Source: CAZOWW01 sp964583765 (GTDB taxonomy: Bacteria; Actinomycetota; Actinomycetes; Actinomycetales; Kineosporiaceae). Taken from it: a stretch of DNA of 58,509 nt. A program made the translations under genes and the position numbers. The notes beneath the pieces are model-generated. The model saw nothing but the letters and a program-made list of their open reading frames with translations, was not told where the DNA came from and did no database searches. Numbering within the stretch: position 1 is the first letter of the stretch; each line of letters starts with the position of its first letter. The stretch is taken from assembly GCA_964583765.1 (NCBI GenBank), contig CAZOWW010000020.1:1-58509 (forward strand), written 5' to 3'. Shown here piece by piece: positions 1-8,117 of this stretch.

Positions 1-580
1 ACACGTGCAACGCCGGAGCCGAGCCCGCCGCGCCACTGGTCGTGGTGGTGGTGGTCGTGACCGGCTTGGTCGTCGTCGTGGTCGTCGTCGTGCGGGTGGT
101 CGTGGTGGTGGTGACCGGCTTGCTCGTGGTCGTGGTCGTGACCGGCTTGCTGGTGGTCGTGGTCGTGGTGGTCGTGCCGGTTCCGTTGCAGGCCACGCCG
201 TTGACCTTGAAGTCAGAGGGCAGCGGGTTGGCGCCGCTCCAGGACCCGATGAACCCGAGGCCGGTGGAGGCGCCGTTGGCGAGGGCGGCGTTCCAGCTCA
301 GCGCGGCGGCGGTGACCGCGGACCCGGACTGGCTCCAGGTCGCCGACCAGCCCTGGGTGAGCTTCTGGTTCGCGTCGGGGAAGGTGAACGTCAGGGTCCA
401 GTTGCTCAGGGCGTCACCCGTGTTCTTCACGGTCACGTTGCCCTGGAACCCACCGGTCCACTGACCGGCGATCGCGTAGGTGACCTGACAGGCGGTGGCA
501 GCGTTCGCGGTGGGCGAGACCGCGAGCAACGATGCCCCGGCGAGCATGCCTGCCGTCAGGAAGGCCACTCGACGATTCAT
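1..580 (-). CDS. Secreted protein, N-terminal CBM2 plus Thr-rich linker (3' end outside window)
   Basis: Reading leftward from ATG at 580, the product begins with a Sec signal peptide (MNRRVAFLTAG..., Ala-rich, cleavage near ANA-AT). A family 2 carbohydrate-binding module follows, with the typical aromatic pattern (QWTGGFQGNVTV, WTLTF, WSATWSQSG, LGFIGSW) and flanking Cys near residues 31 and 131. From about residue 134 it becomes a Thr linker with repeated TTTTTSKPV units and runs off the window at base 1, so the catalytic partner is unseen. CBM2 binds crystalline cellulose or xylan; the missing domain is probably a glycoside hydrolase or esterase. An N-terminal CBM2 differs from the C-terminal placement in the other CBM2 proteins here. 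The reading frame is open to the edge. Confidence 0.85.
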   Translation of the reverse strand, partial: MNRRVAFLTAGMLAGASLLAVSPTANAATACQVTYAIAGQWTGGFQGNVTVKNTGDALSNWTLTFTFPDANQKLTQGWSATWSQSGSAVTAAALSWNAALANGASTGLGFIGSWSGANPLPSDFKVNGVACNGTGTTTTTTTTSKPVTTTTTSKPVTTTTTTRTTTTTTTTKPVTTTTTTTSGAAGSAPALHV

Positions 581-689
581 AGAGGTTCCTCGCTATCGAT
601 GAGGTGCTGGGAGGCGGCCACACGATTACCACTCCTGAGCCGGCCGTCAATCCCTGCGGCGAGTCTGTGCCTCTGCTGAACCGAAATAG

Positions 690-745
690 TTCCCTGAGTG
701 ACGAATGATGAATTCAGAGTGACCGATCATTGGCTGAAACGCTGA
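690..745 (-). promoter_or_regulatory. Candidate operator/promoter region of the CBM2 gene
   Basis: AT-richer segment upstream of the minus-strand start at 580. It carries a direct repeat GAGTGAC at 696-702 and 717-723 (21 bp apart, two helical turns) flanking the palindrome TGAATTCA (709-716). The spacing suits a dimeric regulator, but no known consensus was matched. Confidence 0.3.
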
Positions 746-788
746 CCCGGCCGCCGGGAGTCGAGGAGGACCCCGGACGCCGCGGAGC

Positions 789-1241
789 TCAGACCGGTGG
801 CTGGTCCGCCAGCGAACGGAGCGCATCCGCCACGTCGAGCTCTCCCCGGGCGACGGCCCGCAGGACCTCCAGGCGTGCGGCCGGATCTCCGGAGGGCTCC
901 ACCGTGGACGCCGGCGGGGTGGGCGTGGCACCGGGGAGGACACCGAGACGGCGGAGCAGATCGTCGAACCTTCCGCGTGCGGTGGGATAGCTCACGCCGA
1001 GGTGCCGTTCGACGTCCTTGAGGTTGCCCCGGGAGGCGAGGAACACCCGGAGCAGTTCGCGGTCGGCCTCGTCCAGCCCGCAGAACTCGCAGGGGCGGAA
1101 CTGTCCGGACAGGCCGGTGCCGCAGTGCGGGCACCCGAGCTGGGTGATCTGCAGCCGGTCCCCACAGACCGGGCAGTCCCGTGGCGGCCGGTAACCGGCC
1201 GCGTCAGGCGTCTCGTGCGGGTGGGCCCCGTCGCCGTTCAC
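789..1241 (-). CDS. DUF2089 family zinc-ribbon/HTH regulator
   Basis: 150-aa protein. The N-terminal third carries paired cysteines of a zinc ribbon (CPVC, CPHC, CEFC at about residues 22-55). A helix-turn-helix-like segment follows, with the DUF2089 signature LRVFLASRGNLKDVERHLG then VSYPTARGRFDDLLRRLG (residues 64-100). The C-terminus has a SHOCT-like helix pair (VLRAVARGELDVADALRSL). DUF2089 proteins are presumed DNA-binding regulators. Its ATG overlaps the stop of the upstream 311-aa gene by 4 bp, so the pair is translationally coupled. The partner shares the C-terminal helix-pair motif, suggesting the two proteins interact. Specific target unknown. Confidence 0.8.
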   Translation of the reverse strand: MNGDGAHPHETPDAAGYRPPRDCPVCGDRLQITQLGCPHCGTGLSGQFRPCEFCGLDEADRELLRVFLASRGNLKDVERHLGVSYPTARGRFDDLLRRLGVLPGATPTPPASTVEPSGDPAARLEVLRAVARGELDVADALRSLADQPPV

Positions 1242-2173
1242 AGCCAGCCTCCGATCACGACCGAACTCATCAGGGCCTCGATCTGCAACTCGTCGCGGCC
1301 ATGCCCCAGGGTGGCAGAGCTGAGCTCGCCGTCCGGGAACCGCCCGCGGGTCACGCCGCTGGGTAGCACCACCTTGCTCATCTGGTTCCGGGCATGCACG
1401 CGCAGATCGCTGCCGGCCATGAGGGTCGCCTTGACCGAGGAGGACTCGGCGAGGACGCGGGACCGGCCGGTGGGGCCGATCGTGCCCTTGAGCGAGGACG
1501 ACAGAAGTTCGAGGTCGAGCGGTCCCCGCACCTGGTCGAGGACCACCTTGCTGGCCACCAGGCGCATCCGCAGCCCGGCCGCGCAGCCGGTGACCCGGAG
1601 GTTCGAGGCCCGGACCTCCAGATCGAGGGGCAGGTTCGGGTTCGCCCGTACAGTGAGACCGCGGTCCCGCCAGTTGCGGGCCCAGGCGAGGCCGCGGGGC
1701 AGGGTGGAGAACGAGAACTGCGGGCCGTCCGCGTCCGTTCCGGCGCCGGTCAGGGCGGCCGGCAGGCCCGGTGACGCGATGACGAGGACGTCGCCGAGGC
1801 GCTGGAGTCCGTGGGCACCGACGACGAAGGCCTCGGAGATCGTGGGATCGGCCTCGACCTGGACCGACTGGTACGAGGCGATGACCCGGATCTGCCGGGC
1901 GGGCCCGGGGGCGGTGTGCCGGGGGTGGGTCGGTGTCGTCTCGTCGTCCTCGACACCCGAACCGGGTTCGGTCCAGCCGAACGCGCGCCCGGCGGTGGCG
2001 CCCGGCGTCCCGGAAGGATCCGTGGACGTGGCACCCGGGGTCCCGGGACGGGATCCCCGTGCGGTGCCGGGACCGCGGTGCCCCTGTGCGCGGTCGAGGA
2101 GGGGCAGCGCCTCCTCAGGGGCGAGCTCCCCGGAGGCGACTCGGGCGAGGATCTGCTCGACACTGTCGGACAT
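1238..2173 (-). CDS. SHOCT-like/DUF4097-type beta-repeat protein, partner of DUF2089
   Basis: 311 aa. The first 30 residues form a SHOCT-like helix pair (EQILARVASGELAPEEALPLLDR), then a Gly/Pro/Thr-rich linker to about residue 85, then a long beta-strand-rich region with repeated short strands (DLEVRASNLRVTG, LDLELLSSSLKGTIG, RVLAESSSVKATL) as in DUF4097/putative adhesin right-handed repeats. No signal peptide or membrane segment, so probably cytosolic or peripheral. It is the first gene of a two-gene operon with the DUF2089 regulator; this pairing in Firmicutes and Actinobacteria is usually read as a sensor plus regulator. Here the shared helix motif supports a physical pair. Function inferred only. 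Confidence 0.7.
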   Translation of the reverse strand: MSDSVEQILARVASGELAPEEALPLLDRAQGHRGPGTARGSRPGTPGATSTDPSGTPGATAGRAFGWTEPGSGVEDDETTPTHPRHTAPGPARQIRVIASYQSVQVEADPTISEAFVVGAHGLQRLGDVLVIASPGLPAALTGAGTDADGPQFSFSTLPRGLAWARNWRDRGLTVRANPNLPLDLEVRASNLRVTGCAAGLRMRLVASKVVLDQVRGPLDLELLSSSLKGTIGPTGRSRVLAESSSVKATLMAGSDLRVHARNQMSKVVLPSGVTRGRFPDGELSSATLGHGRDELQIEALMSSVVIGGWL

Positions 2174-2191
2174 AACAAAAGAGTAAGCGAG

Positions 2192-2208
2192 TTTGCCATA
2201 ATGGCAAA
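2192..2208. promoter_or_regulatory. Perfect palindrome upstream of the DUF2089 operon
   Basis: TTTGCCATAATGGCAAA is an 8+1+8 perfect inverted repeat ending 18 bp upstream of the ATG at 2173 (minus strand). No Shine-Dalgarno is visible before that ATG, and TACTCT lies close to it, so a leaderless transcript with this operator at or near the -35 region is plausible. Likely an autoregulatory site. Confidence 0.5.
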
Positions 2209-2661
2209 GACCTGTTTCATGATCTGTTTCTGAGAGCAGGGCGGCCGCAGGGGGCCGTCTCTGCGGCCGGAGGGCCCCGGGTCGGTGCTGGTGCCGTGCC
2301 GGCCCGGGGTACGGGCGGTATCACTTGTCCGACGAGTAGGCAAATGGGCCATTGACGGCGATTGTCCGATGACATAACCTTCCGGCACCCGTCCGTTCAG
2401 GTCAGAGTCGCCCTGCGCCGTGCGGGCAGCGGAGCCGTGTCGCGTACGCGGTTCCTCGCCACGGTGACGTCAGCGAGCACACCCCGATGTCTCAGCCGCC
2501 CGCCCTGGCATCGGGTACGTCCCGTGGACTTCGGCAGATCCACCACGGTCGCGCCGGGTTCCGAGGCAGGGAGCACGGGTCCCGGCGCGCCACCGAGTGG
2601 GTGGAGCAATTGCTCCCCGCTCGGGGGATGGCGTCCCGCGGGGCGCCGAGGCGGCGGTCAT
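2209..2661. other. Intergenic region with repeated TTGTCCGA
   Basis: No convincing gene. TTGTCCGA occurs at 2325-2332 and 2362-2369 in an AT-richer patch that also contains CAAATGG; these may be promoter or operator elements for the leftward operon. The rest is GC-rich with only shadow frames. Confidence 0.4.
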
Positions 2662-2684
2662 CCGTTGTACTGACCTCACTCCGT
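2662..2684 (+). promoter_or_regulatory. Conserved 23-bp element, copy 1
   Basis: Matches the element at 8054-8076 at 20 of 23 positions (core CCGTTGT.CTGAC.TCACT). Both end exactly 41 bases before the ATG of paralogous small genes, so this is probably a shared promoter or activator site. Confidence 0.6.
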
Positions 2685-2725
2685 GACCATTGATACTCGG
2701 TCAGTAACTGCGATATCTCTGGGAC

Positions 2726-3013
2726 ATGGCCACAACGGCGCCGGAGGCGGACCTGAGGATCGAGTACCGCAGACTTCGCGGTGCCTGGTGGTCCTGGGTG
2801 CCCGAGGAGGCGGTGCTCTACCTGGAGCGCGACCTCGAACCCGTGCAGCTCGTAGAGGCCCTGAGCCTGGCCGCGGCCGACATCCTGTCCACGCGTTCGA
2901 TCTCCCCGCGGGAGGCTCGGGGGCTCCCGATGTCGGAGATCCTCCGGGCATTCGCCGCCCCGGGAACCCGCCGGCCCGCCCGGGCGCCCGGCCAGCGCCG
3001 GCCACCGGAGTGA
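2726..3013 (+). CDS. Small conserved protein, paralogue of 8118-8435
   Basis: 95 aa with no recognised family. The core (residues 19-54) reads GAWWSWVPEEAVLYLERDLE followed by PVQLVEALSLAAADIL. It aligns with AAWAWVPGARLLLVEESLSP and LAYAQALSEAAADIAV of the gene at 8118. The shape (Trp-rich strand, valine-rich strand, then a helix ending LAAADI) recalls the small IrrE/ImmA-type fold of actinobacteria in which the helix would carry HExxH; here that motif is absent, so any relationship would be to an inactive form. The C-terminus is basic and Pro-rich. Monocistronic, with its own conserved upstream element; the -10 and RBS are weak (GGGAC just before ATG). Confidence 0.6.
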   Translation: MATTAPEADLRIEYRRLRGAWWSWVPEEAVLYLERDLEPVQLVEALSLAAADILSTRSISPREARGLPMSEILRAFAAPGTRRPARAPGQRRPPE

Positions 3014-3058
3014 CCCTCATCTCGCGCCGGCCCTCGAGGCGGCGCCACTGACCACCCA

Positions 3059-3091
3059 CCGGACCGGTCCGGTCTTCCCTGGCCGGTCCGG
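3059..3091 (+). terminator. Possible terminator after the small gene
   Basis: Inverted repeat CCGGACCG (3059-3066)/CGGTCCGG (3084-3091), 17-nt loop, 45 bp after the stop at 3013. No T-tract. Confidence 0.35.
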
Positions 3092-3189
3092 AGGGTATCC
3101 ACGTGCCGCCCCGGTGGCGGCCTGTCCCTGACGAGCCGTCACCGGACGCGTGCCCTGGGCGCGGGGCCTTCGTTGCGCGGTGGTCGGCG

Positions 3190-3220
3190 GGCGGCGTCCC
3201 GAGCTCCCCGGGACGCCGCC
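3190..3220. terminator. Hairpin between convergent genes
   Basis: Perfect 11-bp stem GGCGGCGTCCC (3190-3200)/GGGACGCCGCC (3210-3220), 9-nt loop, between the small plus gene and the leftward cellulase gene. Probably terminates the cellulase transcript. Confidence 0.5.
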
Positions 3221-3348
3221 GGGTGGGGGCCGCCGACCCGGTCAAGGGCGGCGGTCCCCACTGCTGGTGCGCTGGTCCGGTGTTGCGTCTGGCTGCTGGT
3301 GCGCGGGGCCGACGGTGCGGTGGTGAGCCCCGGCGCCGTCCGGTCCGG

Positions 3349-6126
3349 TCAGGCCGGGGGAGTGCCGTAGACGAGCTTCCCGTTGTAGTAGACGGTGATG
3401 TGGTCCCAGGTCGTCAGGGACGTGTCGGTCGCGTTGTAGGAGTAGTCGTCCGACTGGTCCAGCGAGGAATAGTCCGCGAGGTAGATGCGGTTCTGCACCG
3501 GTCCCGTGGAATTCCCCGGGTACAGGGAACCAGCCCCGGCGCCGAATCCGATCTGCAGATAGTGGTCGGCGCCCTTCACCGCCGGGGAGACCGCACCGAA
3601 CGTGCCGGAGACATTCGAACAGTTGAGCGGGGAGTAGTCGCACGCATAGTTCGGTGCCGACGACGAGTTCGTCGTGAACCAGTAGCGAATGGTGATCGCC
3701 GAGAGCGGCACGCTCGTCGTCCCGGTGTTGGTGAGCTGGATCTGGTTGGCCATCTGGCTGGCGTTGGCCGCGTTGGTCGTGTTCGCGTACTGGGCGGTGA
3801 GCGTGGGCGTGGGGCCGGCGGTGCCGCCCGTTCCCGTGGTCGTGGTGGTGGCAGCGCTCCCGCAGGTCTCGTCGAGCGTGGTCGAGGGCTCCGTGCCGAA
3901 GACCTTCGTCCCCCCGCGGTACACCGGCACGTACGGGTCGGGCACGGTGGCGTACTTCCCGTCGGCCAGGCCGGTGTAGCTGTAGTCGTTGGTCGGGTCC
4001 CAGTAGGTCTTCCAGTTCGAGGTCTGCGCCTCGACCAGTCCGAACTGCAGGGGGCGGGCGCCGAAGACGTCGTCCCCGTTCCAGTCCAGGGTCACGTAGT
4101 AGACGCAGCTGGACGCGCCGCCCCAGCGCACCGGCCCGGTGACCTTTGCGGGCTGGTTGTAGCTGGCCGCCGAGGAGTCGTAGTAGATCTGCGTCGACAC
4201 CGCGGAGATGTCCTGGCCCTGGTTGTGCAGCTCCTTGATGTCGAAGTAGTAGCGCGCGCTCAGATCGGTCTCGTAGTGCGGAGGCCGGGAGGCGAAGTTG
4301 TTCACGGTGACCGAGATCTGGCTGGACGCGCTGTTCTCCTGGACGGTCTGGCCGAACGCGTAGTAGTCGTCCGTGGCCGGTTCCAGCGGCGGGGTGAAGT
4401 GGGTCACCGTCTGCCCCGAGCCGTAGTACTGGTACAGGCCGGCCAGTGCCCCGACCAGTGCCGCGTTGTAGTCCACGGCCACCTCGTTGTAGACGAAGTC
4501 GGTGGTGATGTCGGAGTGCTGATCCTTCAGATCGGGCCCGCCCACGAGGCCGCCCCACAGGATGTGCCGGTCGACCGCCGGGTCGTCCTGGTTGTTGGTG
4601 GTGGACCCGTGCGCGTCGGCGTGGTGCGGGTGCGAGACGGCGACCGCGCTGCCGCCGACCTGCGAGCCGATGCCCTGGGTGGTGGAGCCGAACCCGACGA
4701 TGTAGGAGCGGCTGAGGGGGTTGTCGCCCATCAGATAGTTCATCTGCCCCATCGCCCAGTCGCTGAACAACACGCTCTTCGGGTCGGAGGGGAAGTGCCG
4801 GCGGTAGGCGAGCGCCTCGAGCTGTCCGGCGGTGTTGTACCGGGCCGAGCCCCAGCCGTTCAGCACCTCGAAGCCGGCCGGGCTCTGCGCGATGAAGGCG
4901 GTGTCACTGGTGAGGTCGTGCGGTACGTGCGACCAGTACTCGACCTGCCACTTGTCGATGAGGTGAATGGCCGCCTGCACCTTCGCCGGGACCAGGGAGT
5001 CGCCCTGGACGAGCGGGTCGATGAGGCTGAAGACGCCGCCCCACTTGGTGTCCCAGCTCATCACCCAGATGTTGTTCCAGCCGTCGGTGGCATTGCCGAT
5101 GATCTTCTTCATCCAGCCGGTGTACGCACCCGAGGAGTCCGTGGAGATGATGGAGTCCAGGTAGCTGTGCGTCCCGGTGGCCACGTAGAGCAGGGCGGCC
5201 GCCCAGGACAGTTCGTCCTCGTCGAAGCTGGAGCCGTAGAAGCCACCGGAGTAGCCCAGGCCTCGGTTCGCGACCGAGAAGGCGTAGAGCGCCTTGGCCG
5301 CGGTCAGACACTTGGTCGCGTAGGCCGGGTCGCTCGCCTTGACGATCAGGGACTCGACGGCGAGGGCGGCCGCCGCACCGGCGGTCTGGTCGCTGGCCGG
5401 GTGCTCGGTGGTGGCGAAGTACGCGGGCCGGGGGAACTCCTTGATGCTCTGCAGCTCCGAGGGACCCCAGTAGCCGTGGTCCACGGACCCGTCGCCCACC
5501 TGGTAGTTGAAGGCCACCACGGCACCGGAGGAGTCGGTGAACAGGGAACGCAGGAAGTAGTCGCTGAACCAGCGCATCTCGTCGAGGCCGTGGTCCCAGG
5601 AACCGGTGGCCTTGAAGGCATCGGCGAACTCGTACATCCCCCAGCCGAGGGTCGAGGCCGCGTACGTCTGCGGGAGCCCGAACTTCACGTGGTCACCCGC
5701 GTCGTGGAAGCCGCCGGACAGGTCGACGGTTCCGTTGCCGTCCGGGTCGAGGACGCTCTTGTGCGCGCTGATGAACGCGGCGGACATGTCGGTGCCGACC
5801 CACTTGGAGATCGGGGTGAGGGCCACCGCGGAATCGCTCGGTTCGGAGTCGCCCCGCCATTCGAGGGGCTGGTCGCCGAGGGTCCGGGCAGGGCCTGACT
5901 TCTGGGCGTCGTAGAAGTACAGGGACTCCTGCAGGGCGAGCGGGAGGCTGTAGTGCGGGGTGTTCGCCAGAGCCGCGTGCGCGGGGGCCGCGGTGACGAC
6001 GGGGACGGTGAGCGCCGCTCCGGCCAGGGCGAGCGAGCCGAACAGCGCGATCGCGCGGTGGCGGGGGCGCCTGGGCGGCGGTGCGGACCGGGACACGGGC
6101 CCGGGGGCGGGACTGCAGGAGGACAT
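3349..6126 (-). CDS. Secreted GH9 cellulase, GH9-CBM3c-linker-CBM3
   Basis: 925 aa. The start at 6126 is chosen because GGAAGGAAG precedes the ATG and the signal peptide follows (AIALFGSLALAGAALTV, cleavage near AHAAL); the open frame upstream is spurious. Residues about 55-575 are a GH9 catalytic domain: GGFHDAGDHVKFG holds the DAGD catalytic-base motif near residue 142, SHPHHADAHGS is the His motif, and DFVYNEVAVDYNA carries the general-acid Glu. Residues about 590-750 are a CBM3c-type module (DYYAFGQTVQEN, LSARYYFDIKELHNQG), the arrangement of processive theme-B endoglucanases such as Thermobifida Cel9A. A short Thr/Gly linker leads to a C-terminal cellulose-binding CBM3 (about 775-925). 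It acts extracellularly on crystalline cellulose. Separated from the expansin gene by a terminator hairpin, so probably its own unit. Confidence 0.95.
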   Translation of the reverse strand: MSSCSPAPGPVSRSAPPPRRPRHRAIALFGSLALAGAALTVPVVTAAPAHAALANTPHYSLPLALQESLYFYDAQKSGPARTLGDQPLEWRGDSEPSDSAVALTPISKWVGTDMSAAFISAHKSVLDPDGNGTVDLSGGFHDAGDHVKFGLPQTYAASTLGWGMYEFADAFKATGSWDHGLDEMRWFSDYFLRSLFTDSSGAVVAFNYQVGDGSVDHGYWGPSELQSIKEFPRPAYFATTEHPASDQTAGAAAALAVESLIVKASDPAYATKCLTAAKALYAFSVANRGLGYSGGFYGSSFDEDELSWAAALLYVATGTHSYLDSIISTDSSGAYTGWMKKIIGNATDGWNNIWVMSWDTKWGGVFSLIDPLVQGDSLVPAKVQAAIHLIDKWQVEYWSHVPHDLTSDTAFIAQSPAGFEVLNGWGSARYNTAGQLEALAYRRHFPSDPKSVLFSDWAMGQMNYLMGDNPLSRSYIVGFGSTTQGIGSQVGGSAVAVSHPHHADAHGSTTNNQDDPAVDRHILWGGLVGGPDLKDQHSDITTDFVYNEVAVDYNAALVGALAGLYQYYGSGQTVTHFTPPLEPATDDYYAFGQTVQENSASSQISVTVNNFASRPPHYETDLSARYYFDIKELHNQGQDISAVSTQIYYDSSAASYNQPAKVTGPVRWGGASSCVYYVTLDWNGDDVFGARPLQFGLVEAQTSNWKTYWDPTNDYSYTGLADGKYATVPDPYVPVYRGGTKVFGTEPSTTLDETCGSAATTTTTGTGGTAGPTPTLTAQYANTTNAANASQMANQIQLTNTGTTSVPLSAITIRYWFTTNSSSAPNYACDYSPLNCSNVSGTFGAVSPAVKGADHYLQIGFGAGAGSLYPGNSTGPVQNRIYLADYSSLDQSDDYSYNATDTSLTTWDHITVYYNGKLVYGTPPA

Positions 6127-6212
6127 GGGACTTCCTTCCGGCCTCGAGGAGGCTGGTCCGATGCGGGTGCGCCGTGGACGGGGTGCGCCGTGGACGCGCA
6201 GCGCGCGCCGGA

Positions 6213-6241
6213 CCGGGGGGACGTCGTGGACGTCCCCCCGG
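6213..6241. terminator. Terminator hairpin between expansin and GH9 genes
   Basis: Perfect 12-bp stem CCGGGGGGACGT (6213-6224)/ACGTCCCCCCGG (6230-6241), 5-nt loop, 86 bp past the expansin stop. No U-tract. Confidence 0.6.
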
Positions 6242-6326
6242 GAGTGTGATCGGCATCCCGGGAAACCCGAGAACCGAGTGCCGGGACCGTGGGCAGGGGT
6301 CCGGCCCCGGGACGCCGGCGGATGGG

Positions 6327-7652
6327 TCAGGAACCGGTGCAGGTGAGGGTCGGCGTGCTGGGCGCGCCTGCGCTCACGAAGCCCAGGCTGGCCGTCTTCC
6401 CGGGCGCCAGGGCTCCGTTGTAGGGGGCGTTCTTCACGCTCACCGAGGATCCGCTGATGGTGAAGATGCCGCCCCAGGTGGCGCCACCGCCCTGGGCGAT
6501 CGACTGACCGCTGTCCAGGGTCCAGCTGACGTTCCAGCTGTGCAGCGTGCTGGAGCCCGCGGTCACGGTGACGTCGGCCTGGAACCCGCCGGGCCAGGCG
6601 TTCGCGGTCTTGATGCTGGCCGTGCAGGCCGCCGTGCCCGTGCCGGTGCCGCTCGTGGAGGTCGTCGGGGTGGGCGTCGAGATCTGCCCGGTGTCCGAGG
6701 TGGTGTAGCTGATCTTGGTGTACGCGGTGCCGCACTGCGGCGAGCAGGAAGCGGGAAGCGAGAACTGGTAGATGCGGCCGTTGTTGATCAGCGCGTCCGT
6801 CATGTCGTGCACGCGGATGGCGAAGTCCGTGCCGCCGTCCTCGGTGGGCTTGAGGATGTAGGCCTGGCCCATGTCACCGTCCATGACTGCTGCCGACCAG
6901 GTGCCGTTGTTGTAGTAGTCGATCCCGTGCATCCCGTTCGCCAGGTGCGAGACCGACGCGGCGCCCCACCAGGTCTGCGCACCCTGGAGGAAGCCGATCT
7001 GGATGTCGCCGGTGTAGTTGGGGGCGGGGATGAACTTCCAGCTCATGTGCCGGTTGTTCCAGTGCTCCGGGTCCATGTCCTTGACCGCGACACCGTTCAG
7101 TTGGAACCGGTTGAGCGAGTCATGGTTGAAGTCCAGGTGGTAGGGGTCGTCCCGGCACCAGGCGTTGGAGTCACCGCAGCTGTCCGCGACGATCAGGTTC
7201 AGCGTGGCGCCGTTGTACTTGTCCGCCACCCAGGAGCCGTTGCGGCAGAACGGCTGGTTCATGGCGCCGTCGTTCGTGCCGGTGCAGTAGTCCCCGATGG
7301 TCACCTGCACCCAGCGGCCGCAGTTGTGGCCGTTGTCCCACATGCCCATCCGGGTCAGGTCGGCTCCGGTCAGCGGCCGGTTGTAGAAGTCGTAGTTGCC
7401 GGGGGTGTTGTAGACGTTGAGGGCGACGAAGTCCTGCGTCTCCAGGGCGTCCTGGGTCATGCCGCACCCGCCGTACGGGCCGCCGAGCCCGCTGAACCAG
7501 GTGGCATTACCGGTGACGGGGGTGGTCACGTCGTTGGTGTCCAGGGCATGGGCAGGTGTCTGGGCGATCACCAGCGAAGCGCAGAGACAGGCGATCGTGG
7601 CCACGGCCCGAACGGTGCGGGAGGACGACCGCCTCCACCGGGGCACGTTCAT
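6327..7652 (-). CDS. Secreted expansin-like (double-psi beta-barrel) protein with C-terminal CBM2
   Basis: 441 aa. ATG at 7652 follows GGAAGGA, and a signal peptide follows (AVATIACLCASLVIAQTPAHA). Residues about 40-175 form an RlpA/expansin-type barrel: GNATWFSGLGGPYGGCGM, Cys-rich spacing, VADSCGDSNAWCRDDPYHLDF with the terminal HLDF resembling the expansin HFD motif. A second beta-rich region (residues 176-315) resembles an expansin D2-type cellulose-binding domain. After a short Thr/Ser linker, residues about 338-441 are a CBM2. Expansins loosen cellulose non-hydrolytically, which complements the GH9 enzyme next door. GH45-like activity is the alternative because those enzymes share the barrel; I cannot place a catalytic Asp pair with confidence. 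Confidence 0.8.
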   Translation of the reverse strand: MNVPRWRRSSSRTVRAVATIACLCASLVIAQTPAHALDTNDVTTPVTGNATWFSGLGGPYGGCGMTQDALETQDFVALNVYNTPGNYDFYNRPLTGADLTRMGMWDNGHNCGRWVQVTIGDYCTGTNDGAMNQPFCRNGSWVADKYNGATLNLIVADSCGDSNAWCRDDPYHLDFNHDSLNRFQLNGVAVKDMDPEHWNNRHMSWKFIPAPNYTGDIQIGFLQGAQTWWGAASVSHLANGMHGIDYYNNGTWSAAVMDGDMGQAYILKPTEDGGTDFAIRVHDMTDALINNGRIYQFSLPASCSPQCGTAYTKISYTTSDTGQISTPTPTTSTSGTGTGTAACTASIKTANAWPGGFQADVTVTAGSSTLHSWNVSWTLDSGQSIAQGGGATWGGIFTISGSSVSVKNAPYNGALAPGKTASLGFVSAGAPSTPTLTCTGS

Positions 7653-8053
7653 GGTGTGTTCCTTCCGGCGTCGAAGAGGAGAGGTCCCGCGCGGACGGCG
7701 TCCTGGTGGCCACGTCCCTCGTGGGGGAGGTCACCGGACTCCGTACGGGCAGGGCGTCGTGCTGTCCCGGGTGTCCCCGCGGGTCGCGGCTGGGCAAGCC
7801 GCGATGAACCGGCGCCGATCGGGGTATCGGGATTTTTCGAGTGGTGCAGCGCGTGCAGTGTGCGGCCACCCAAGCTCTGTGGCAATCGCCTGTCAATGCG
7901 TCGCGGATCACATCTGGGGCGTTGCCGCCCACGCCGTTCGCCCAGCCGGAGGGCAGCGCACGGCAGGACCGGCACCGGCGGAGCGGGTCCAGGGCGGGCG
8001 CCGGCGGACGAGCGGTCGAGTGCTGCTCGCCCTGTCGGGCGGTCCGGGATCCC
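7653..8053. other. Intergenic region, leftward promoter of the expansin gene
   Basis: No gene supported. Contains the expansin leader and an AT-richer patch near 7830-7850 that may be the promoter; no known cellulase-repressor box was recognised. Confidence 0.35.
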
Positions 8054-8076
8054 CCGTTGTGCTGACTTCACTGCGT
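8054..8076 (+). promoter_or_regulatory. Conserved 23-bp element, copy 2
   Basis: See copy 1 at 2662-2684: 20 of 23 identical and the same 41-base gap to the start codon (ATG at 8118). The sequence between element and ATG is not conserved, which makes selection on the element likely. Confidence 0.6.
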
Positions 8077-8117
8077 ATGTGTAGCGATGCGTATTGTGAC
8101 AGGACTACACCAGGGGC

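Noticed and set aside
40..180. Possible CRISPR-like or tandem repeat array
   Set aside because: The GGTCGTGGT-type repeats encode the Thr linker of the CBM2 protein on the minus strand; no unique spacers.
3103..5898. 931-codon plus-strand open frame opposite the GH9 gene
   Set aside because: Shadow of the GC-rich cellulase; composition is Val/Arg/Gly noise and no motif or RBS is present.
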